Positions 34,801 through 46,800 of a stretch of DNA of 64,000 bases are shown here, in pieces; the first letter of the stretch is position 1, and every line of letters begins with the position of its first letter. The notes beneath the pieces are model-generated. The model saw only the letters and a program-made list of their open reading frames with translations. It was not told the origin of the DNA and did not search any database. The stretch comes from Parapristionchus giblindavisi (taxonomy: Eukaryota; Nematoda; Chromadorea; Rhabditida; Diplogasteridae). The position numbers and the translations under genes are program-made. Location: NCBI GenBank assembly GCA_943737045.1, contig CALSFV010000235.1, forward strand, positions 372,001 through 436,000, given 5' to 3'.

Positions 34801-37800
34801 CCGGATTTTGAAAACCGATAATCTTTTATTCTAGTTATTCAACCTATGATGATAAGTAATGAACCGTCTATCGTACACCACAATAGGGTCAAATAATGTC
34901 CATCAATCAATCAATAATCTACAGTATCACATACTACAGATTCGATGATCTCACTGCTTATTATTAGCAAATCTTGATAAATCCCGTTATACTGTACATA
35001 ATTTGCAAAAAATCTATAATGTACAGTACTCATATCCCCCATAACTACCGTATATATACATACAATACCTTGGAGGTGGTTACTTGCGGAGGAATGCGCG
35101 TCTTCGTAATGTCCACGTTGAGACCGGCATTGCACGCTGCGATCATACGGTCGAAACCCTGCAATTTACAAATTTGAATTGCAAAATTCGAAATATTAAT
35201 TTAATTATACAGCCACTGGTTCATTTTACTTTACCATTTCGGTCTCATATTTATAAAATTTCGGAGCTAGCCAGATGTTCTGGCGTATTGTTAAAACGCA
35301 AAAAAAGGCGCTTACTTTAGCCTCGACGAGATACTTCTTCGCGAGTTCCATGTTTCCGGCGCTCTTTGCCGCAACCGCTGCCTGGAATCAATCAATAATA
35401 TCTTCCTGATCAATCGATAATCTGTCTGATGAAGCAAAACTATGTCTGGTCAAAGAAAAATATGTTTTACCAAACACAACTGTGTCAGGTCAATCGATAA
35501 TACTTTACCTTACCACTTTGAACTGTCGCTGCCTTTCCATGACGAACGCGAGCTGGTCATTGACGGTCGACCGCTCCGCCGCGCCCGGAGATTGCGCGAG
35601 AGACGCGGGCGGACGCGCGGATGCAGCCGCTCCTGGTGCGGCAGACGCACCGCCAACCTGCTTCGGACGAGCTGAACATGGACATTGGCTAATTTATCTC
35701 CGCAGCGTTACACAAGTTAGCATACAATCCAAGCCGAAAAACTACGGCACTGCTTAGGTTTCATTTTTTTTGTCAGAAAAGTTAAGAAAAAGCACACTCA
35801 GGGGAAATTATCTTAGATATAGGTTGTCTAACTGGACTACCATAGAGAAAGGTTAGCTTACGCCCTCTAAACAACTAGCCGTCAGGGTACATTACTCAAA
35901 TAAAGAATAATTCACACGCCACATTTCGCACCTTATATCTCACATGGTATGCAAGTAACTAAAACACGCTATCTTAGAAAATCGACATAGGTGCGGTATC
36001 GACGAAAAATGGATTTTTCTGTTTTATGTATGATAATTACAGGCTCAATGAGTGAAAATTCCTTCCAATTGAAAATTCGCTTCAGGATTTGACCACACAA
36101 CGATTTTGCGCCTTTTCCTAAAAGGTTTATTTTGAATCCAATCGATGCGGGAGTAGACGCAATCGACTCCTTAGCTAATTCTAAGAAACTATTGTCAAGG
36201 GGAGTTTTTCAACGAAGGCTGGAATTTTAAATTTTCGAAAAAAATTTCACATTTAATTAATTTTCACTATTTTGCTACAACAACCCTACGTTTTTTTTAT
36301 TTACTTAATCGCTTCTAAATATCATAACACAGCTTCAGTTTAAAAATCATAATTTTTTAAAAATACGATTACGGTGAACAAATCATTTTTATAATGATGT
36401 CGTGAATCATGGTGTGGCACCTACAGTATCCCCTACAGTATTAGAAATCTGGTAGTTTTAAACATATTTTACCGCTGTTTCTGACATGACTAAGGTATAC
36501 GACTACTCCTCGTCTTCGGAGTGCACCCGTGCCCAGGTGCTGATGTCGATGAAAATTGACAATTTTCGTAAATTGATCACTATTTCGTTGTTTGTGATCC
36601 AATATCGATAAAATTTTTAAAAAACACTATACCATATTATCATCCATGCAAACATACTAAAAAATAAAGAGAATCGGTTGACTGCGAAGAAAGTTATTGT
36701 TGAAAAACCTAAATATTGTAGAATATTTGCCAGCACTGTACCGTGCAGGTGCACTCCGAAGACGAGGAGTAGTCGTATACCTTAGTCATGTCAGGAACAG
36801 CGGTAAAATATGTTTAAAACTACCAGATTTCTAAATTGATCGATTCGGGATACTGTAGGTGCCACACCATGATTCACGACATCATTATAAAAATGATTTG
36901 TTCACCGTAATCGTATTTTTAAAAATATTATGATTTTTAAACTGAAGCTGTGTTATGATATTTAGAAGCGATTAAGCAAATAAAAAAACGTAGGGTTGTT
37001 GTAGCGAAATAGTGAAAATTAATTAAATGTAAATTTTTTTTCGAAAATTCAAAATTCCAGCCTTCGTTGACCGTTGATCGAAAAACTCCCCTTGACAATA
37101 GTTTCTTAGAATTAGCTAAGGAGTCGATTGCGTCCACTCCCGCATCGATTGGATTCAAAATAAACCTTTTAGGAAAAGGCGCCAAATCGTTGTGTGGTCA
37201 CCTCCTGAAGCGAATTTTCAATTGGAAGGAATTTCCAAGTGCCAGTGAACTTCACTCATTGAGCCTGTAATTATCATACATAAAACAGAAAAATCTATTT
37301 TTCATCGATACCAAAAAATATCCGAGTTGTTGAATTCTCTCAGATAGTGTTTAATAAATGTTCTGCAATGACCGATAAAGGATGTAGGGTTTATTTGTGG
37401 GTTGTGTATATGAGTAGCTCAAAGTTCAAGGATCAAAGATCAAAGATTATAGATCAACCGATTTCAGATTCGAGCTGACCGAGGAGGATCTGTCGCGGCG
37501 CCACGAGAAGAAGCAGCGACGCGCGGACGAGCTGCGAGAGAAGCTGCAGGCGGACAAGGCTGCACGACTGAAGAGCTTGCTGCAGAAGGTAGGGGAAGGG
37601 TTACAGTAGGTGATGGGATACTCTATGGTTACGGTAGTATACGACTGAAGAGCTTGCTGCAGAAGGTAGGGGAAGGGTTACAGTAGGTGATGGGATACTC
37701 TATGGTTACGGTAGGATACGACTGAAGAGCTTGCTGCAGAAGGTAGGGGAAGGGTTACAGTAGGTGATGGGATACTCTATGGTTACGGTAGGATACGACT

Positions 37801-40800
37801 GAAGAGCTTGCTGCAGAAGGTTTCTTTACAACATTCATTCATTATTCTTTCCAATCATTCGGTCGCTCCCATGTATTCTCACTTAACTAACTCAAATCTT
37901 CTTCAACATTCAACAGAACAAAGATTCAGTAAACTACCAATAACTAAACTTTCTCGTATTTCTTTCTTCCTACATTTGATACTCTTCATATGGTTGATTG
38001 TTTTCTTCATCAAAATGTCTATTGAAATGGGTAGTAGTAAGGTAAAATACTCTCATTCACTATAATCCATCTTATTTTCTTCTTACAGGCATCTATTGTA
38101 TTTACAGTAACCCATTTGTTACTTACAGTAACTCTTCTGACTTTTCTATTCATGTAAGAGTATCGATTGATTTAATTCTTCGTTAAGCGTAATCGTTAAG
38201 TGCCTTGGATGATCTTGATTCGATGGCAGCATTGATTGCTAGATATATCTCAATTACCGTATCCCTCATAACATTACCGATTGCTGTTCCTTCAGTATAT
38301 CTTGTCATCTTTGCTGATAAGTCTGCTTATTATATTATTTCATTTTTGTATTAATTGAAATGATTTGAGATTGGGACTTCATTTGTGTTGGTCACTTCAT
38401 TCACTTGCATTCTGTATCATATCTTCATCGTTTAATCTATTCTCTTCATTCATCTATCATCGATTATACTATCATTTAGAATACATCAATGAATACTAAT
38501 TGTAACCATGTACGATTCATTATTGACGTACACGATATGATATATTCTATGGACACTATGACATAGTCTTTGAGTATAAGTATACAAATTTCGAAATATG
38601 GTTCGGAGAGTCACACGATAGTGTGTAGGTTGTAAAGAATGATTCTCTCCAATCACTTCCTCACTCTATTCTCTCCCACAATCTCTCCATTCTCTTCTTC
38701 ACTTATCATTTCTTATCACTATTCATCACTAAATATGTATTATATGAGTGCGCTTGCGAAAGAATCGACCATATCCAGTGGGGGTCCGGCACAGTAAACA
38801 AATCAAAATTTGGGTATCGGGGTTCTCGAGGGTGCTGATGACGATGGACATGTTCATTTTGCACCTAGAGCCACCGTTGAGGCCAGACGACGTCGCGTTG
38901 AAATCTAGTTTTTCTACTTGAAAAGTCGTTTCTCTTCACCCGATGGTGCTAAAATTACAAAACTATGCCCCAAGGTGCAGAATTTCATGGCGATCACGCC
39001 TGTCCAATTCATTTTTTACCAAAATTTTTTATAATTTTCATAAGTGGAATTTCTCTCAACGGCAAAAGTGTGTAATGCAACCTACACAGATCGGACCGGA
39101 CTGGCTTCAGTATCACATGGAAAAAATTTCAGCCAATTTGTGCCCGCGACTTTCGAGAAAATCAACTTTCAGTGTAGGCATTTTGCAGTTGAAATGGAGG
39201 CAAGAGGCGAGAGAGTGTGGTGGTGTGAGAGAGCAGAGAGGAAGGTGAGGCGAGCCGCATAGAAAGGAAGGGGGTGTCTCCTCCTCTACCTCCTTTGCTC
39301 TCTCACACCACCACACTCTCTCGCCTCTTGCCTCCATTTCAACTGCAAAATGCCTACACTGAAAGTTGATTTTCTCGAAAGTCGCGGGCACAAATTGGCT
39401 GAAATTTTTTCCATGTGATACTGAAGCCAGTCCGGTCCGATCTGTGTAGGTTGCATTACACACTTTTGCCGTTGAGAGAAATTCCACTTATGAAAATTAT
39501 AAAAATTTTTGGTAAAAAATGAATTGGACAGGCGTGATCGCCATGAAATTCTGCACCTTGGGGCATAGTTTTGTAATTTTAGCACCATCGGGTGAAGAGA
39601 AACGACTTTTCAAGTAGAAAAACGAGATTTCAACGCGACGTCGTCTGGCCTCAACGGTGGCTCTAGGTGCAAAATGAACATGTCCATCGTCATCAGCACC
39701 CTCGAGAACCCCGATACCCAAATTTTGATTTTTTGACTGTGCCGGCACTTAGTCGATTCTATCGCAAGCGCACTCATATATCCACATTGTTCTGATAGCA
39801 ACAAAAGTAGATAAAGTCTTCTTTTCATCGTCTCTCTCATCCTCTACTTCCTTTATTCAACTTGTCACTAAGCAATGTTTTCCTACGCTGTTAGAGTGAT
39901 TGTTTGATCCGGTTTCAACTACTATTCCATATAATATTTCAGTTATAGAATCAATCAATAATGGTTAGAAATGCTCCTGCAGTTAATGCTCCAATTTTAT
40001 CTCCAAATCCACTTAGTGAACAGAAAATGTACGGAACTAATCAGATATATTATTTATAATATTGAATGAATCATAGATCTCCTCTTATATTAGAAGCTAA
40101 TTCAATGATGATCGATGGTGTACAATGTAATTTCACTGCTGCAGATTTAAAGGTTAATCAATAATAAGAATAATGATGATCTATTGATTGATACTTGAGA
40201 TAGAGGGGATAATTGGTCAAGGAACCTATGGTTCAACTTATAAATCTTTGTTCAAGAATAATACAGTAGCTGTCAAAGTATGAACTATCAATAAATGATT
40301 ATCGATTAATTGTCATATTTCAGAAGATCAAAATTGTCACGAATACGAGTCATGATAAACAATCTGAAGAACAGGTTTTTTCTATATTTTTTCAAAAAGA
40401 TATATGGCTTAAATTGGTTTAAGATAGAGGGAGAGATCAATAAGATCAAGAAAGCTTCACAAGGTTGTGATCTTATTGTGAAATATTATGGATATACTAT
40501 ATCTGAAGTTAGTTAAAGTGAAATATGATAAGATTATGATGATATCATCCAGGGAATGTGCCATATCTGTATGGAATTGATGGATGCTTCACTTCGTGAA
40601 GTCAATTTTATTTAATATTATTATTTTAATGTTATTTAATGTATTTTATCAGGTCTCATTGTATATTCATGGTGATGGAAAGAATAAAATACTCGATGTC
40701 AATAGAAAGGAAGAAACAGATAAAAGAATTGAATGGGAGAATGTATTAGGAGCCGTTTTTATTTCTGTAAATTCATATTTTACTATTATCCATTTACATT

Positions 40801-43800
40801 CTTTATTTAAAGGTTTTGACTGCCATGGAATTTCTTTGTAGTGATCAAATAAAAATTCTTCATAGAGGTATATATAATCAATACATCTTGATTGTCTTAA
40901 TTTCTTATATATTTTCAGATATTAAACCAAGTAATATTCTATTGAATTTCAAAGGTGAAGTTAAATTATGTGATCTGGGAGTATCTGGAGTTCTAATGAC
41001 GATAACTGATAAGAATTCAAGACAATGTATCACTACTGCTGGAAGTTATCAATATCTTGCTGTATGTCATTCGTATTTCAATATGTAATTACAGTGTTCT
41101 GTTTAGAAATTGTGTCTATAAAATGTACACATATCTGGAAAAATTATGATAGTGATTAGCGAAAAAATGTTATAATTCCCATCTACGCCAATTATCGACG
41201 GTCATTTTGGTCGTCTGTCCTATACGGGTCACATCACTTTAATGTCTCAAAATTACCAATAGACTTCACGAACATGCATTTATTTACAAATTGTTATGGT
41301 AATTCGACAAAAATGAACGATGAGTTTCATTAATCCAATTGTCTTCTTTTCAGCCAGAAAGATTTATCGCTGATAATGGAGTCAAAACTTTTTATGGTAT
41401 AAAATCTGATATTTGGAGTTTAGCAATCACAATGCTTGGTTAGATTATTTTAATTTTACTTACAGTGGTGGCCAGAAGGATATCATATTTTGGTTTTTTG
41501 AGCATAACTTTTCTTGTAGATAACCGATCACCTTGAAATTTTTATATAGTGTGTTCAAACATGTTTCACAATGTATACCGAGGCATGGGTCCGGTTTTTC
41601 AATTTAGACGGATCCCAGGCTACAGTATCCCAAAATGACCACATGCCTCATTTTGATAACGTGAAGTTGCGACGTATTTTCGTTGTTTTAAACAGTTTTT
41701 TCACCGTTTAAAAAGTACTTACGCATGCTACTATAGTCATTCATCGATACTGCATACATTTATTAGATATTAATATTCATATCGTAGGCATATTGTGAAT
41801 TTCAAAAGTAGCAACTTTTTTCATTACTTTTGCTTGTTTCTTGCGATTTTTTAAATGTATATTTCTTGTATTTTTGTTTTTATACTATGGTAATACCGAA
41901 AGGTGTGTTATATCTCTTCCCTGATACCTTTCCCGTGAGGTTTGAATGGTCTGAAGCAATCAGAACCTGCTCACCAGTTTGGTGAAAACCAGTGTACGAT
42001 CTTTCGTGTCATCAAAAAGGTTCCCAAATTCGTCATCAACTGTCAACCCTCATTGCCTGGTGTTTCACGTATTATCTAGGACCTTGATGACAGGAATATC
42101 ATCAGCGTATCGCGCGATATCCCGAGGGCGAACTCAACAATCAACTAGCAAGAAATGACACTGTACGGTGCCACTCCTCCTTCGACTCGCACCATCCGTA
42201 GACAACCCCAACACGCTGGTATTAACGGTAGAGTTGTTAGTACGAAGCCCATAATCTATCCTAAGAACAGAGAGAATCGTCTAAAGTGAGCAAAGGCTTA
42301 TTTCAAAAGGAGACTCGCAGACTATCGAAAGGTCGTAAGGTCGGACGAGTTCAAGTTTAATCTATTGGACTCGGACGGCCGGGTTGACGTTCGCAGACCA
42401 GTCGGGGCTCGAGAGGATGTCCACAAGCTCGTCCCCTAGGAGAATCACGGAGTCAGAAGTGTCATGGTGCACAGAGATTCGTACGATGTCCTCTGCAGCG
42501 AATCAATTTAATCATGATCGCAACGGCTATCGTGCGCTCCTCCTCGCCGCACGTTGTTATAGCAGTCAGAAGCACGGAAACTAAGTACTAAATTAATATT
42601 TATTAATTTAATCTGTTTAATAGTTGATTTGAACCTAAATTGTTGCCCCAACATCACCCACGTGAGCAATCCACTTTGTTAGTGATTTAATCAATTATTC
42701 AGATTGTTGACATGTTGAATATTGTTAATAAATTTGTTTAATTGATTTTTAAGATATATTCGTGAAAAAAACGAAGAAAACCGCATGAATACATTTAAAA
42801 ATTACAGGAGAAGTAGCTTCAATAAAATGAGCTGGCACGGTCATTTTGGGATACTGTAGCCTGGGATCCGTCTAAATTGAAAAACCGGCCCCATGCTTCG
42901 GTATACATTGTGAAACATGTTTGAGCACACTATATAAACGTTTCAAGCTGATTGGTTATCTACAAGAAAAGTTATGCTCAAAAAAACAAAATATGATATC
43001 CTTCTGGCCACCACTGTATATTAAAGTTATAAATTAAAGTTCGAAGTAAGTCTAGGAGTTCATCCATATTTGGATCCAAATGATGTGATTGTGACAGATT
43101 TCAAAGTATCAGAAAGAATAAAAGAGAAGCCATCTCCATCATTCAGTGATAAATCATTCTCTGTTTCATTCAGAAATTTGATCACTGCTTGGTTTGATAT
43201 TCTAATTACCATCATAATGTTTTTTAAAGTAATTTTAGCTTGGTAAAAGAGCCGCTTGATCGACCATCAATAAGAAAGGATCATAATAATGAAAAAGTGA
43301 CACCGATTGAGAATATGAAATTCTATAAGATACATTCTGAAAGAGAAGATAGAGAAGAATCAGTTAGAGATATGATGAAGAAGATACAACCATATATAGA
43401 ATCTATTAGAAAGAATGAATTAGAGAAGAAATAGTTAAAGGACTCTTTTATATTATATAAAAAACTCTCAATGAATCCGGAGAGTCTTCAATCATATATT
43501 ACCACCCATTGTTCATTCAATTGCTGTTGCGCCTCGGGCGTAGATAAATTATTATTATTATTATATGTACAATTCTCTGTTATCTATTATGAAATTATAG
43601 TTAAACTTTTTTTTCTTTTCTATGTTCGTTCACTTAAGGTTGTTCAATGATTAAAACATTTAAAAATCAATTACAATTATTCACATCCAATCTATAAGAA
43701 GAAATCAATCACATACGTCATTGAGAAAAAAATGAGTCGATTCTATTAAATTAAGCAATAAAATGATGAATAATTAATGAATACACACTATGTATATAAT

Positions 43801-46800
43801 TGAAATACTTTATTGTATATACCTCTTATCCCAGTACATATCACAGTCTCATTATATTTACACATATAACACGCTATCTTAGAAAATCGACATAGGTGCG
43901 GTATCGACGAAAAATGGATTTTTCTGTTTTATGTATGATAATTACAGGCTCAATGAGTGAAGTTCACTGGCACTTGGAAATTCCTTCCAATTGAAAATTC
44001 GCTTCAGGATCTGACCACACAACGATTTGGCGCCTTTTCCTAAAAGGTTTATTTTGAATCCAATCGATGCGGGAGTGGACGCAATCGATTCCTAAGCTAA
44101 TTCTAAGAAACTATTGTCAAGGGGAGTTTTTCGATCAACGGTCAACGAAGGCTGGAATTTTGAATTTTCGAAAAAAATTTCACATTTAATTAATTTTCAC
44201 TTTTGCTACAACAACCCTACGTTTTTTTTATTTGCTTAATCGCTTCTAAATATCATAACACAGCTTCGGTTTAAAAATCATAATTTTTTAAAAATACGAT
44301 TACGGTGAATAAATCATTTTTATAATGAAGTCGTGAATTATGGTGTGGCACCTACAGTATCCCGAATCGATCAATTTAGAAATCTGGTAGTTTTAAACAT
44401 ATTTTACCGCTGTTTCTGACATGACTAAGGTATACGACTACTCCTCGTCTTCAGAGTGCACCCGTGCCCAGGTGCTGATGTCGATGAAAATTGACAATTT
44501 TCGTAAATTGATCACTATTTCGTTGTTTGTGATCCAATATCGATAAAAATTTTAAAAACACTATACCATATTATCATCCATGCAAACATACTAAAAAATA
44601 AAGAGAATCGGTTGACTGCGAAGAAAGTTATTGTTGAAAAACCTAAATATTGTAGAATATTTGCCAGCACTGTACCGTGCAGGTGCACAACAGCGGTAGA
44701 ATATTTTTAAAACTACCAGATTTCTAAATTGATCGATTCGGGATACTGTAGGTGCCACACCATGATTCACGACATCATTATAAAAAAGATTTGTTCACCG
44801 TAATCGTAAGTTTAAAAAATTATGATTTTTAAACCGAAGCTGTGTTATGATATTTAGAAGTGATAAAGCAAATAAAAAAAACGTAGGGTTGTTGTAGCGA
44901 AATAGTGAAAATTAATTAAATGTAAATTTTTTTTCGAAAATTCAAAATTCCAGCCTTCGTTGACCGTTGATCGAAAAACTCCCCTTGACAATAGTTTCTT
45001 AGAATTAGCTAAGGAGTCGATTGCGTCCACTCCCGCATCGATTGGATTCAAAATAAACCTTTTAGGAAAAGGCGCCAAATCGTTGTGTGGTCACCTCCTG
45101 AAGCGAATTTTCAATTGGAAGGAATTTCCAAGTGCCAGTGAACTTCACTCATTGAGCCTGTAATTATCATACATAAAACAGAAAAATCTATTTTTCATCG
45201 ATACCAAAAAATATCCGAGTTGTTGAATTCTCTCAGATAGTGTTTTCTAAAAGAAAATAAAAATAGGCGAGAGAGTGTGTAAAACGAGGAGAGCTTTCCT
45301 TTTTTCTCGCATTTCGTTCATTTCGCACGTTTGCATAATCCATCTTTCTCCATTTTTTTGCTCTGGATTAATACACCGTACAACCGTGTGACATACCTGC
45401 AGCGACCGTCGTCTGCTTCGGCAGTGGCGGCATATCGGGCAACGAGGGCAGCTCCGATACCTCCACCGGTTGGCCCCTGCAAGTAAATGAGCAGGTAACT
45501 GAAATTCCAAATATATGTAACTGCTGAATCGTCCAAAGATCTTCCTTTTTTCAATAGTGTGGTGATATAAAAGATTAAAGATCAAAGATTAAAGATTAAT
45601 GTGGTGTTACATTTTCAAAACGGGCGCACGGCGTGCGCACGTTTCAAAATGTAGCACCGTATAGAAAATGCACAAAGTGCGCACTGCGTGCACTTCAAAA
45701 CGTTCGCACGCCGTGCGCACGTTTTGAAAATGTAACACCACATAACAGATGAGAATTCGAGTCAGAAGAAGATCTCAAGCAGAGCCATTTTAAATGATGC
45801 CCCACACAAGCACTTGGGTTACCGTAGGAGCCAAATGAAACTATTTGACAAACAGACAAATCAATCGATAATTACAAAAATGAATAATTATAAAAATAAA
45901 TAATGTAATAAACCTAGAAGCAGCCTTGATCGCTTCAGCGTACGCCGCCGACTGACGCATGTTCATTCTGAAGAAAAAAATTATATACTCGACTTGTTAG
46001 CTGTAACGCATCGCTACATTTGCCTTGCATAAGTGCCTACGCCGTAACCTCCGTCGTAACGACGGAGAAGCGGCGGAGGAGGTTACGGCGTAGACACGTA
46101 GGAAAAAAATGTAACGATGAATTACAGTTCTTTATAATTCTTCTACTATAAGCAATCTACTTGGGGCTCAGCCAACTAGAACGATACAGCGCTAAAAAAA
46201 ACTACTGAATCTTCATCAGTGATCCGCTTGTTGATTTCAAGTTCGACCCATCCCATATCTCGGCTATCTCAGATATTCAAGCAATGACGTTACAGCGCTT
46301 GATCCTGATGTGCAAAACGTATATTGAACATATAAAATACACTTGTATATTTGGTACGAGAGTAGCCAGCCACTGCCACAATGTGATTCTATGTTTAGAG
46401 AGAGAGAGAGAGAGAGAGCACAAGTGAGATAGTACGTAAACCAGAGAGAGCGATGAAGGAAGGGAGGTAATAGTGGGGAGTTGATCGATAGTTCGTTCTC
46501 TGTTTAGCAGCCAGTAGTAAGACGAATATACAAGTATATTTTATACGGACTATACATAGCGAATAAAGAACTACTGAAACTTCATCACGGATCCGCCTGT
46601 TGATTTCAGGTTCCACCAATCTCATATTATCTCTTCGCATATTTCCCTTATGTTCAAGTCCAATTCAATTTATCGAAAGAAGAAATAACTAATTTAGTAA
46701 TCATGAAAATGTAAAATATACCTGTACTTCCGATCATCGCCCTTCTCCTTCCACTCTGCCGCCATCGCATCGAATCTCGCCTTGCGCTTCTTAATCGATC

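Noticed and set aside
36937..37270. ORFs MAPFPKRFILNPIDAG and MTVDRKTPLDNSF repeated at 44,854-45,163
   Set aside because: They lie in the arms of the two foldback copies on both strands; no splice signals or start context.
38943..39588. ORFs of 72-124 aa mirrored on both strands, looking like a conserved protein
   Set aside because: They are the arms of the 38,741-39,780 palindrome; identity reflects the inverted repeat, not selection on protein.
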